A program made the position numbers and the translations under genes. Positions 26,238 through 35,181 of a stretch of 64,000 nt of DNA are shown here, piece by piece (the stretch's first letter is position 1; each line of letters starts with the position of its first letter). This DNA comes from CAYPHJ01 sp964410485 (GTDB lineage: Bacteria; Desulfobacterota; Binatia; UBA9968): contig CAYPHJ010000007.1 in the NCBI GenBank assembly GCA_964410485.1, positions 1 to 64,000 on the forward strand. Reading direction: 5' to 3'. The notes under the pieces were generated by a model. It was not told the origin of the DNA and ran no database searches. It saw only the letters and a list, made by a program, of their open reading frames with translations.

Positions 26238-27365
26238 ATGCAAGACGAAGTCCTGACGACCACGTCCGCCCGTGACGGGTATGAAGCGCCGAGACCGTGT
26301 CCCGTCAACTCGTATAATGAGTGGGATCCGCTCGAAGAAGTCATCGTGGGACGGCTCGAGAGAGCTACGATGCCGCCGTATCACATCAGTGTCATCTATG
26401 ACGTACCGCGCCGGCTGGCACAATTGGTGCGTTTGGTGGGTGGGCGGCGTTACCCGCGGATACTCACCCGCCCCGCGCAACAAGAACTGGAGCAGTTTAT
26501 TCATATCTTAAAAGCCGAAGGCATAGCCGTGCGTCAACCTGACGTGGTGGATTTCTCTCGGAAGTTTACCACTCCTGATTGGCGCTCCACGGGATTTTGC
26601 GTGGCATGCCCGCGCGACGGTTTTCTCGTCGTTGGCGACGAGATTATTGAAACTCCAATGGCCTGGCGTTCGCGCTACTTTGAGGCGAACGCCTATCGTT
26701 CGCTCTTCACCGAGTATTTTCTCCAAGGTGCTAAATGGACGGCAGCGCCCCGCCCCCGATTGCTCGACGAGCTTTACGACAACAACTACCGGATGCCGAA
26801 GCCGGGTGAGCCGATGCGTTATGTCATCACGGACGTCGAGATCGTTTTCGATGCCGCCGATTTTGTACGTTGCGGCCGTGACCTGTTCGTCACCCGAAGC
26901 AACGTGACGAACCCGCCTGGAATCGCATGGTTGCGCAGGCACTTGCGTGACCAGTACCGCATCCATGAAGTCGAGAGTCGCTGCCGTAACCCCATGCATA
27001 TCGATTCGAGCTTCATGCCGCTCGCACCCGGAAAGGTATTGATCAACCCGGCGTATATCGACGCCGCTCGGCTGCCCAAAATTCTACGTGCCTGGGATGT
27101 GCTCATTGCGCCGGAACCGGATCCAACACCGGGGTGGCGCGCAGCCGTATCGATGAGCAGCGCGTGGATCAGCATGAACGTTCTTATGCTTGACGAGGAG
27201 CGGGTCATCGTCGAAAAGTCTCAGACATCCATGATCAAGGCGCTCAAGGACTGGGGCTTCCGCCCGATTCCCTGTGCGTTCACCAACTACGCGCCTTTTG
27301 GAGGTTCTTTTCACTGCGCGACGCTCGATATCCGGCGGCGTGGCTCGCTGCAGTCGTACTTTTAA
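26238..27365 (+). CDS. Glycine amidinotransferase (AGAT/GATM)-family enzyme
   Basis: 375 aa. AGAT enzymes transfer an amidino group from arginine to an amine acceptor. The catalytic features are all present: FDAADFVRCGRDLFV (Asp), NPMHIDSSF (His254) and GSFHCATLDIRRRGSLQSYF (Cys360). SSAWISMNVLMLDEERVIVE also matches the vertebrate-type enzyme. The start at 26238 has GAGGAG 5 bp upstream. The acceptor is not evident: glycine would give guanidinoacetate, while bacterial homologues also act in natural-product pathways. It faces the convergent diiron protein gene, 53 bp away. Confidence 0.9.
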   Translation: MQDEVLTTTSARDGYEAPRPCPVNSYNEWDPLEEVIVGRLERATMPPYHISVIYDVPRRLAQLVRLVGGRRYPRILTRPAQQELEQFIHILKAEGIAVRQPDVVDFSRKFTTPDWRSTGFCVACPRDGFLVVGDEIIETPMAWRSRYFEANAYRSLFTEYFLQGAKWTAAPRPRLLDELYDNNYRMPKPGEPMRYVITDVEIVFDAADFVRCGRDLFVTRSNVTNPPGIAWLRRHLRDQYRIHEVESRCRNPMHIDSSFMPLAPGKVLINPAYIDAARLPKILRAWDVLIAPEPDPTPGWRAAVSMSSAWISMNVLMLDEERVIVEKSQTSMIKALKDWGFRPIPCAFTNYAPFGGSFHCATLDIRRRGSLQSYF

Positions 27366-27418
27366 GCTCGCCAGAAGCGGCTCATGATGGAATAGTGACT
27401 TGCCGCCGTGGCCATACT

Positions 27419-28378
27419 TCACCTTTTGTTCGAGGACTCTTGCGCTTTCGTGTTCGGACGTCGTATGAAGCGGCGCACCATACGGGCCAGGCGCGGCACG
27501 AACATGGGGCGAAGCAGCCGTTCATCGTAGCCACTCATGCGCCGGTCATTTTCCGCGAGACAAGTATCGATCAACACGGCCGTATCAAAATCACCAGCGA
27601 TGGCCCTGTTCCCCGTCAGCGTAAAGTTCGTATCGTGACCGTTTCCTCCAGCGCCAACGCTGCGCGCGAAGCTCAGGCGTTCCCACACTAAAAATGCCCA
27701 GACCCGCGCGACCTTTACGAAGAAGATGGGCCGGCGCCACCAGGGTAAGTTACGGCGGTGCCAGGCCAGCCAGTTCACGAAAAACAGAATGTGCCGGCAC
27801 TCTTCCTGCATCACAGGCTCAAATGTCTCAACGAGTGCTGGAGCGAAATAACCGGAGCCCTTGGCCCGCTCGAAAAGGCCGAAAGCAAAGAAGCTGTCGA
27901 TACATTCGCTAAAACCGGTCACCATGAAGGCCCATTCCGGATCGCTGGGTTTAATGTACCGCGGCTCCTCGGCCAATTGGATACCGTATGCGGCGACCAT
28001 TTCGGCCAGCACCTCTTTGTGTCGACCCTCTTCAAAGCCGTCAAGCTCAACAGCTTGTTTGAGCAACGGATCCGGGAGCGTTTCCGCATAGCTAACCACT
28101 CGGAGCCTGGCATTTCCTTCCGTCCTTACAGCAATATCCCAAATCGGCAGGCTCACCAGCCGGAGCCGTTCTTCCTCTGTCAGCTTCGGCCACTCGATGA
28201 TGGCCGGCTTGTAAGGATTGAAGGTGTCCAGTAGCATGCGACAGAAAAGTGTCTTGTGCTCCTGGCTACCGATAGGAACAGGCCCTTCTATGGATCCCTG
28301 CCATATGCGCGCTGCGCGATCCGGCTCAATCCTCTCAGTAGATTCGGCACCCGGTTCTTTGCTTGCTCTAATGGCCAA
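27419..28378 (-). CDS. Ferritin-like diiron protein, possible oxygenase
   Basis: 319 aa with a four-helix ferritin-like core. Metal ligands appear as two EExRH motifs, FEEGRHKE (about residue 117) and QEECRHIL (about 192), plus Glu in YAETLPDP and SECIDSF. The layout fits a carboxylate-bridged diiron site, as in N-oxygenases and hydroxylases, but no specific family is certain. The start is TTG at 28378 with GGAG 7 bp upstream; no ATG occurs before residue 48. It is convergent with the amidinotransferase gene, and a joint pathway is only inferred. Confidence 0.7.
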   Translation of the reverse strand: MAIRASKEPGAESTERIEPDRAARIWQGSIEGPVPIGSQEHKTLFCRMLLDTFNPYKPAIIEWPKLTEEERLRLVSLPIWDIAVRTEGNARLRVVSYAETLPDPLLKQAVELDGFEEGRHKEVLAEMVAAYGIQLAEEPRYIKPSDPEWAFMVTGFSECIDSFFAFGLFERAKGSGYFAPALVETFEPVMQEECRHILFFVNWLAWHRRNLPWWRRPIFFVKVARVWAFLVWERLSFARSVGAGGNGHDTNFTLTGNRAIAGDFDTAVLIDTCLAENDRRMSGYDERLLRPMFVPRLARMVRRFIRRPNTKAQESSNKR

Positions 28379-28795
28379 GTTGATTCTCCACGCCGTCTCA
28401 TATCCTCAGGCTGGACCTATTCGGAGGCACATGCCTGCAATCGCTCAGGGAATACCCATCGGTTGATTGGCATCAGCCACGCGATCATACAATCAGCTGC
28501 CACTACCAAACTTTAAGTCCAAAAAAATCCCCTTGTTGGAGATCAACAAGTCCAAGTTCAAAACTAAAGTGAAGGTAACCTCTTATAGGAGCCGCGGAGT
28601 GGATGCGGCTTGTCGGACTCCGGACGACCTTGAAAGTAATATTTTTACCAAAAACCCTGTCAAAACGCCATAAAAAATATCTAAAAAATAAGCCCCTATA
28701 CTGCCGACTTGACTTCGAACGTCGATTCGCCCAACGATACGAAAACTCGCGGTATTTTCTTCCATCGAAGCGTCCGTTAACGTTGGGCAAGGTTT
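28379..28795. other. Intergenic region before the hopanoid island
   Basis: About 417 bp between the TTG-started diiron gene and hpnI. It is AT-richer than the flanking genes and should contain promoters for both. No repeat or small ORF with a ribosome site was recognised. Confidence 0.4.
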
Positions 28796-29926
28796 ATGAG
28801 CGTATTGCTTGTTCCTATTATCGCGTTCGCCATCTGCTACTATCTGGTCGGGCTGTACTCTGTGCACATGTTCGCCCGCAGAAAACCCACTCCGGGCGTA
28901 TGGACCCCGCCGGTCTCAATTTTGAAACCTGTCAAAGGGCTGGATTTCGCGGCATTCGAAAACTTTTCAAGCTTTTTGCAGCAAGACTATCCGTCCTACC
29001 AGGTGCTTTTTGGGGTGGAGTCTGAAGACGATCCCGTAATTCCGGTGATCGAACGGCTGATCCACGCTTTTCCGGGCGGTGATATTCAATTAGTGATCAC
29101 GGGGCCCGTGAACGCAATGAACCGGAAGGTTGGCCTACTGGATGCTTTGGCAGCCGAGGCCCGCCATGAATTATTGGTGATCACCGACAGCGACGTGCGC
29201 GTCTCTCCAGGCTATCTCAAGGATATTGCGGCCCCCTTTGGCGACGAGAAAACCGGAATGGTGACGTGTCTTTATAGGGCCATGGGAAAGCAAAACACTG
29301 CCGCCTGCTTGGAAGGCCTGATGATACATGTGGATTTTTTCCCAGCCGTGTTGGTGGCGGAGCGCTTGGAAGGCGTTAGCTTTGGTCTGGGCGCTACCAT
29401 GGCAGTGCGGCAAAGCACGCTCACCCACATCGGTGGCTTCAAGTCGCTACGTGACTATCTGGCGGACGACTATCTGCTCGGCCATCGTATTCACGCGGCA
29501 GGATTGCGCATCGTTCTATCCGCACACGTGGTCACCCTCATGCTCGGCGCTCCCCGCTTGAAGGACTTCCTGATGCATCAGCTACGCTGGGCGCGCACTT
29601 ACAAGGCCTGCCGGCCTGCTGGTTATTTTGCTACCATCCTGACCCAGGGAGTGTTTTTTAGTTTGCTCTATCTCATTATCAGTGGTTTCTCGCCACTTGC
29701 CTGGATGATGTTCTTTCTGACCGGCTCGATCCGTTTGCTAGTGGTTTCATTGATCCTGGGGTTGTATGTGAAGGATCCAAGCTGGCTCAAAGGATTGTTC
29801 CTGCTGCCGGTTAAAGAGATTCTCAGCTTGGCAATCTGGGCGCTTGCCTTTATAGGCAATCGGGTCTCCTGGAAAGATAAATCCTTCGCTCTTGATAAAG
29901 ATGGCCGGATGATGGAACCCCAATGA
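28796..29926 (+). CDS. hpnI: Hopanoid glycosyltransferase HpnI
   Basis: HpnI adds N-acetylglucosamine to bacteriohopanetetrol. The 376-aa protein has an N-terminal membrane anchor (about 4-24), a GT2/GT21 catalytic domain with VSILKPVKGLD, ITDSDVRVSPGYL (D1/D2), LADDYLLGHRI (D3) and HQLRWARTYK (the QxxRW motif of ceramide-glucosyltransferase-like enzymes), and several C-terminal membrane segments (about 283-360). It opens the hopanoid island, 19 bp tail-to-tail with hpnK. Confidence 0.9.
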   Translation: MSVLLVPIIAFAICYYLVGLYSVHMFARRKPTPGVWTPPVSILKPVKGLDFAAFENFSSFLQQDYPSYQVLFGVESEDDPVIPVIERLIHAFPGGDIQLVITGPVNAMNRKVGLLDALAAEARHELLVITDSDVRVSPGYLKDIAAPFGDEKTGMVTCLYRAMGKQNTAACLEGLMIHVDFFPAVLVAERLEGVSFGLGATMAVRQSTLTHIGGFKSLRDYLADDYLLGHRIHAAGLRIVLSAHVVTLMLGAPRLKDFLMHQLRWARTYKACRPAGYFATILTQGVFFSLLYLIISGFSPLAWMMFFLTGSIRLLVVSLILGLYVKDPSWLKGLFLLPVKEILSLAIWALAFIGNRVSWKDKSFALDKDGRMMEPQ

Positions 29927-29944
29927 GTCCCCGGTCTCCCGCCT

Positions 29945-30781
29945 TCAGAGCTCGGCATAACTGATGAGCTTTCGCCCGGAGTTAGCGATTCGCGCTCGGA
30001 CCCTGGTGCTCAGCAAGGCGGCAAGCTCTTCGTCACCGTCATAATACCGGGGCCAGTCTGCGGCTTCACCCAAATGAAAAGAGATTTCGTAACAGCCGTT
30101 GCCCAACCGGTCGAGCAAACCGAGTAGATAGGATTCATTCATTTGGCCGCTTTGCAAAAGCCCATAGGCGCGGTCGGGCATACCAAAGCCCGCATTCTGC
30201 AAATGCCTGCGGGCATAGGTTGACAAAAGGCGAAAGATCGTCCACTGGGTAAGCTTCAGATACCAGCGGCGTGGATCGACCCTTAAGGTCTTAAATAGCT
30301 CCTCCTGCGGCAAACGAATCTTTTTGACTCCATAACGCCCCGCCAGATCAATCACTATATGCAAGACGTTGGGATGGACATGAATGTGAAGGTGACCGTT
30401 TACATGATCGAGGGGTATGCCTGTGGACAGAAATTTCCGCATCTGCGCCTCGAGCTCTTTTCTAATCTGGCGCGCGAACGAAGGAAAAAAGAAATAAGCC
30501 ATCCCGGCGCCAACTGGATTTTTACGAAAGGCGCCCTGGGCATCCACCAGATTTGGAATCTCGGCCGGTGGAAGGGTTGCCTTTCCCTGCACCAGGACCA
30601 AATGAATGCCCACACTTAGCTTCCGATGGGCTTTGGCCAACTCCACCGCCTCCGCGAACGCGGGACCATTAACCATCAGGCTGGCACTGGTGAGAATCCC
30701 CTTTTCATGCGCGCGGACAATTGCACGATTTGTAGCCGAGGAGATCCCGAAATCGTCGCCGTTGATAATCAACCCAACCAT
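29945..30781 (-). CDS. hpnK: Hopanoid biosynthesis deacetylase HpnK (YdjC/ChbG family)
   Basis: HpnK deacetylates the GlcNAc head group made by HpnI to give BHT-glucosamine. The 278-aa YdjC-fold protein has the metal-binding sites LIINGDDFGIS (Asp pair), SVGIHLVLVQG (His) and DHVNGHLHIHVHPNV (His cluster), with FHLGE near the end. The start at 30781 matches where family members begin. A longer upstream reading of 105 codons has no homologue-like sequence. It is convergent with hpnI and divergent from ispA. Confidence 0.88.
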   Translation of the reverse strand: MVGLIINGDDFGISSATNRAIVRAHEKGILTSASLMVNGPAFAEAVELAKAHRKLSVGIHLVLVQGKATLPPAEIPNLVDAQGAFRKNPVGAGMAYFFFPSFARQIRKELEAQMRKFLSTGIPLDHVNGHLHIHVHPNVLHIVIDLAGRYGVKKIRLPQEELFKTLRVDPRRWYLKLTQWTIFRLLSTYARRHLQNAGFGMPDRAYGLLQSGQMNESYLLGLLDRLGNGCYEISFHLGEAADWPRYYDGDEELAALLSTRVRARIANSGRKLISYAEL

Positions 30782-31029
30782 GGTCCCAAAAAGATGACAA
30801 ACAAGGGCATACAACACAACCCTTTCGCGCTGTACGTTCCGCATACGCATTGTCCAGCCTGACAATTTGGGCAGGTCGTTGCTTTGCATGAACGGGAAAA
30901 AACCGTTAGATTCAAGGGATGTCCGGCGGCGGGACTCGACGCACGACAGCGATAAAGCACGGCTGGCCCGTCGTCGAAGAATTCCTACAAAGCCAAGACT
31001 TTTAGTAAGAAATCTGGTATCAAAGCACC

Positions 31030-31917
31030 ATGGCGCGTAAGCCTTTTGACTTGGAACGCTATCTGCTTGAGCGGAAAACGTTGATCGATCGCGCATTAGA
31101 AAACTATCTCAAGAAAGGTTACCGGCCCACTTCTCCCCTGCACCAGGCTGTCTGCTATAGCGTACTGGACGGTGGAAAAAGGTTTCGGCCAATATTGACC
31201 CTTGCCGTCGGTGAGTTGTTCGGAGCCAAGCGGGAGGCTTTGATACCTTTTGCCAGCGCTATCGAGCTTATCCATTGTTATTCATTAGTACATGACGATC
31301 TGCCTGCCCTCGACAATGACGATCTGCGCCGGGGTAAGCTCTCTTGCCACAAACGGTTTGGCGAGGCGATAGCTCTGCTGGCTGGTGATGCTTTATTGAC
31401 AGAAGCCTTCTTTATCATGTCCGATCCAAGAATGACGCGCCTTCTCGGCACCCCTTTGACATCAAAGCTGATCCGCGAGATATCTGAAGCAGCGGGCATA
31501 AGGGGGATGATCGGCGGGCAAAGCACAGAGCTGCAACTTGGTAAACGGAAAGTCACGGCGGCGCTTTTAGAAGATCTGGATCGCTTGAAGACCGGTGCTC
31601 TCATCACCACAGCGGCCCGGGTCGGAGCGCTAATCGGCGGCGCGAGTCGGAAAGACCTTGAGAGAGTCACACGATACGCCCAATCTTTGGGCTTGGCGTT
31701 TCAGATCACCGACGATATCCTGGACGCCCATGAAGTCACCAGCAACAATTCTAACAACAAGGGCATTGCAAATTACCTTTCGATAGTCGGGCCCGCCGGG
31801 GCCAGTGACCGCGTCAAAGTTCTTCTGACGGGATGTCTCAAAGCAATGCAACCTTATGGCGAGGCAGCTGAGCCGCTTCGCGCAATTGCCCAATACGTAA
31901 CGGAAAGAACAAGTTAA
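31030..31917 (+). CDS. ispA: Farnesyl/geranylgeranyl diphosphate synthase (IspA-type)
   Basis: Condenses IPP with allylic diphosphates to supply farnesyl-PP for squalene. The 295-aa protein has GGKRFRPILTLAVGEL, the first Asp-rich motif DDLPALDNDDLRRG, the KTGALITTA motif and the second Asp-rich motif FQITDDILDAHE. No strong Shine-Dalgarno precedes ATG. It is followed by dxs after a 146-bp spacer that holds an inverted-repeat element. Confidence 0.92.
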   Translation: MARKPFDLERYLLERKTLIDRALENYLKKGYRPTSPLHQAVCYSVLDGGKRFRPILTLAVGELFGAKREALIPFASAIELIHCYSLVHDDLPALDNDDLRRGKLSCHKRFGEAIALLAGDALLTEAFFIMSDPRMTRLLGTPLTSKLIREISEAAGIRGMIGGQSTELQLGKRKVTAALLEDLDRLKTGALITTAARVGALIGGASRKDLERVTRYAQSLGLAFQITDDILDAHEVTSNNSNNKGIANYLSIVGPAGASDRVKVLLTGCLKAMQPYGEAAEPLRAIAQYVTERTS

Positions 31918-31932
31918 CAAAAAAATACTTTA

Positions 31933-32045
31933 ACAGGCTGCTCAAAAACACCCTATCTGGCCGAGGGCGGCGCGTCGTCGCCGTCACTGCGTTACTGATC
32001 CCGCATCTTTGTTGTGTGAATGCCGGGCGTTTTCGAGAAACCTGT
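31933..32045. repeat. MITE-like inverted-repeat element in the dxs leader
   Basis: The left end ACAGGCTGCTCAAAAAC (31933-31949) is matched by the reverse complement of the right end (32029-32045) with three mismatches. The 113-bp element has the same terminal motif as the 134-bp element at 49180-49313 (CAGGcTGCTgAAAAA), so both belong to one dispersed family. It ends 18 bp before the dxs start and supplies most of its leader. Confidence 0.6.
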
Positions 32046-32063
32046 GAATACCGGAGCCGGAAC

Positions 32064-33962
32064 ATGGGGAACTTGTTAGACAAGGTCACTAGTCCTAAGG
32101 ACCTGCGCCAACTCAGTCTCGACGAACTTGCCGCGGTCGCCCAGGAACTCCGCGAGGAAGTCATCTCGGTTATTTCAGAGGTAGGAGGGCACTTTGCATC
32201 TACCCTGGGGGCGGTGGAACTAACTCTGGCGCTGCACTATGCGTTCAACACGCCGCATGACCGCCTGGTATGGGACACTGGCCATCAAGCCTACGCACAC
32301 AAAATTATCTGCGGGCGGCGTGAGGCCTTTCCAACGATTCGCCAGTTCAATGGACTGAGTGGCTTTTTAACCCGAGACGAAAGCGAATACGATGTATTTG
32401 GCGCCGGCCACGCCGGCACTGCAATTTCGGCAGCCCTGGGCATGGTGGTCGCCAAAACTCTGCAGAAGTCTGATCACAAAGTCGTGGCCGTGATCAGTGA
32501 CGGCGGGCTCAGTGCGGGGCTAACGTTTGAGGGTCTTAATCAAGCCGGCCATCTCGGGAAAGATTTGATTGTCGTGCTCAACGACAACTCGATTTTTATT
32601 GATCCCCGCGTGGGGGCCCTGTCGTCTTTTCTGAGCAAGCAGTTCACCACCGAGTTTGGTCTCAAGGTCCAGGGAAACCTGAAGTACCTGTTGCGCACAT
32701 TGCCGGCTGTGGGGGAAGATCTCTACCTCGCGGCCCGCAAGCTCAAAGACTCCTTTTTGGGCCTCGTTACCCCGGGCATTGTATTCGAGGCGCTCGGTTT
32801 TCAGTACGTCGGTCCCATCGACGGCTACAACTTGCCGGAGATGGTGGAGACATTTCAAAACGTCAAAAAAATTGAGCGACCGACGCTGGTTCACGTCACT
32901 ACAACGAAGGGGAAGGGCTATGCGCCTGCCGAAGCAGATCCGATACGCTATCACAGTGTAACCCCGTTCCACGTTCTCACCGGGAAGCCCAAGAAAAGTA
33001 AGGGCCCAATCCCGACCTATACAGATATCTTTGCTCGGGCATTGATTCGCCTCGCGAAGGAAAATCCCAAGGTCGTCGGCATTACAGCCGCGATGGGTAG
33101 CGGTACCGGTATCGATAAGCTTTCTCAAGAAATTCCCGGACGCGCTTACGACGTCGGTATTGCAGAACAACACGCGGTCACTTTTGCCGCGGGACTGGCC
33201 ACCGAAGGGCGGATTCCGGTTGTCGCGATCTACTCCACGTTTCTCCAACGCGCGTACGATCAAATCGTTCATGACGTCTGCCTCCAAAATCTCCATGTGG
33301 TATTCGCGCTCGATCGTGGCGGCTTGGTGGGCGCTGACGGGCCTACGCACCACGGGGTTTTCGACTTCGCCTACATGCGACACATCCCCAATATGGTCAT
33401 CATGGCGCCCATGGATGAAAACGAGCTGCAGCAAATGTTGAAATCAGCGTTGGATTACAATGGCCCGATTTGCCTGCGTTATCCGCGCGGTGAGGGATGG
33501 GGGGTGGAGCTTGACGAGGAAATCAAAAGGTTGGCGATCGGTAAAGGTAAGCAGCTCTGCGTTGGAAAGGATTTGGCTATCCTGGCCGTGGGACATACTG
33601 TCGTGCCGGCGCTCAAGGCGGCGCAGGATCTCGCAAAGTTGGGCATCGCTGCCGCCGTGATCAACGCTCGCTTCGTAAAGCCGCTCGACCGTGAGTTGAT
33701 CGTCCAGACCGCGCGCCGTGTGCCGTATCTCATAACCGTCGAAGATCACGTCCTGCAGGGCGGTTTCGGTAGCGCAGTCACCGAGCTGCTCGCTGACGAG
33801 GAAATCAGCGCAGCCCGCATCAAGCGGTTGGGCGTACCGGATCGCTTCATCCCCCACGGGACACAGGATGAGCTCAAAAATCTGTGCGGCATCGATCAAC
33901 AGGCCATCTTCCAAGCAGCCGTCCAGTTGATCCAGGACGAAAAAAAGAAGCTCGCCCGCTAG
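32064..33962 (+). CDS. dxs: 1-deoxy-D-xylulose-5-phosphate synthase
   Basis: DXS, a thiamine-diphosphate enzyme, makes DXP from pyruvate and glyceraldehyde-3-phosphate, the entry to the MEP pathway. The 632-aa protein has WDTGHQAYAHKIICGRR, the ThDP/Mg motif SDGGLSAGLTFEGLNQAG to NDNSIFIDP, YVGPIDGYN, and the transketolase-like domain with GIAEQHAVTFAAGLA (catalytic Glu) and DRGGLVGADGPTHHG. The start at 32064 follows GGAG; an in-frame ATG at 32016 lies in the repeat element. Its place among hopanoid genes suggests dedicated precursor supply. Confidence 0.95.
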   Translation: MGNLLDKVTSPKDLRQLSLDELAAVAQELREEVISVISEVGGHFASTLGAVELTLALHYAFNTPHDRLVWDTGHQAYAHKIICGRREAFPTIRQFNGLSGFLTRDESEYDVFGAGHAGTAISAALGMVVAKTLQKSDHKVVAVISDGGLSAGLTFEGLNQAGHLGKDLIVVLNDNSIFIDPRVGALSSFLSKQFTTEFGLKVQGNLKYLLRTLPAVGEDLYLAARKLKDSFLGLVTPGIVFEALGFQYVGPIDGYNLPEMVETFQNVKKIERPTLVHVTTTKGKGYAPAEADPIRYHSVTPFHVLTGKPKKSKGPIPTYTDIFARALIRLAKENPKVVGITAAMGSGTGIDKLSQEIPGRAYDVGIAEQHAVTFAAGLATEGRIPVVAIYSTFLQRAYDQIVHDVCLQNLHVVFALDRGGLVGADGPTHHGVFDFAYMRHIPNMVIMAPMDENELQQMLKSALDYNGPICLRYPRGEGWGVELDEEIKRLAIGKGKQLCVGKDLAILAVGHTVVPALKAAQDLAKLGIAAAVINARFVKPLDRELIVQTARRVPYLITVEDHVLQGGFGSAVTELLADEEISAARIKRLGVPDRFIPHGTQDELKNLCGIDQQAIFQAAVQLIQDEKKKLAR

Positions 33963-33994
33963 AGCTTCATCAGGCTTGAAAGGAGGATCGAAGC

Positions 33995-35152
33995 ATGAAA
34001 GCTTCTAAAGCCGAAAGCGCCATGCCTGAAGTCTCCTCCCCTCGCGGTTCGAATTCCGGCCATCACATTGCTCACAAAACCCACATCGACGATGATGATT
34101 TTCAGGCCGCGATGCTGCAGGGTGTCTCGCGCACCTTTGCGCTCACCATTCCTCAACTACCGGTGGCGCTTTGCCGGGTGGTGGCCAATGCCTACCTCCT
34201 CTGCCGTATCGTCGATACCATCGAAGACGAATCGGCGCTGAGCGCGGCACAAAAAAATTACTTTTCCCATCAGTTTCTCAAGGCCTTAGGCGAGGAAAAG
34301 AATGCAGAACGCTTCGCCGCGCAGCTAGGAGCGCTACTTTCGCCGCAAACCATACCCGCGGAACACGAGCTGATCCGCAATGCGCCCCGTGTCGTTCGGA
34401 TCACGCGCGGTTTCTCCGAGCCACAACGCCAGGCACTACAGCGCTGTGTGAGCACCATGGCCGAAGGGATGGGACAGTTCCAACTCCGCGGCAACACACA
34501 AGGCTTACAGAGCTTGGAAGAAATGAACCTCTACTGCTACTACGTAGCCGGGGTTGTGGGTCAGATGTTGACCAGCCTGTTTTGCCTGTATTCACCCGAG
34601 ATCGCCAGACGGCATGACGCTCTCACGGCCTTGGCTGTTTCTTTCGGCCAGGGACTCCAAATGACCAACATTTTAAAAGATGTATGGGAAGACTATGCGC
34701 GGGGTGCGTGTTGGTTGCCGGGTGAGATCTTCGCCGAGGAAGGATTCGAGCTCAGCGAACTCACCACGGCGCGCAATCGGAAAGGATTCGAACGCGGTAT
34801 TCGGCGGCTCGTCGGCGTGGCACATGAGCATCTGCGCAATGCGCTGGCCTATACCCTGCTGATCCCGAAAAAAGAAGCGGGCATTCGCAATTTCTGTTTG
34901 TGGGCCGTTGGGATGGCGTTATTAACGCTGCGCAAGATCAATGGTCGGCTCTCGTATACGTCGGAGAAGCAGGTACGGATTTCGCGCCTGAGCGTCAAGA
35001 CAATCGTCGTAGCCAGCCGTGTCGCTGCGAAGCATGACGCGGTTTTGAAACTTTTATTCAATCTGGCTGCATGGCGTCTGCCGCGTGGACCATCTCCCGT
35101 GCCGTGGCTGTCTCCCAGCACGGGCCAAAACAAAGTAGAAACGGGGACTTGA
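33995..35152 (+). CDS. Squalene synthase family protein (farnesyl-diphosphate farnesyltransferase type)
   Basis: 385 aa. Motifs are SRTFALTIPQLP, the first Asp-rich site LCRIVDTIEDE (Asp74, Glu77, Asp78), YCYYVAGVVGQML and the second site QMTNILKDVWEDYARGACWLP. These match one-step squalene synthases better than HpnC or HpnD. No hpnC/D/E homologue lies nearby, so squalene is probably made by this enzyme alone. AAGGAGG precedes ATG. The end of this gene lies 29 bp before the cyclase start. Confidence 0.88.
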   Translation: MKASKAESAMPEVSSPRGSNSGHHIAHKTHIDDDDFQAAMLQGVSRTFALTIPQLPVALCRVVANAYLLCRIVDTIEDESALSAAQKNYFSHQFLKALGEEKNAERFAAQLGALLSPQTIPAEHELIRNAPRVVRITRGFSEPQRQALQRCVSTMAEGMGQFQLRGNTQGLQSLEEMNLYCYYVAGVVGQMLTSLFCLYSPEIARRHDALTALAVSFGQGLQMTNILKDVWEDYARGACWLPGEIFAEEGFELSELTTARNRKGFERGIRRLVGVAHEHLRNALAYTLLIPKKEAGIRNFCLWAVGMALLTLRKINGRLSYTSEKQVRISRLSVKTIVVASRVAAKHDAVLKLLFNLAAWRLPRGPSPVPWLSPSTGQNKVETGT

Positions 35153-35181
35153 AACATGAATCACTGGAGCTTGACATTATT

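Noticed and set aside
25021..26256. 411-codon plus-strand reading frame
   Set aside because: Antisense shadow of the UPF0104 membrane protein, with low-complexity Arg/Gln-rich translation and no homology-like motif.
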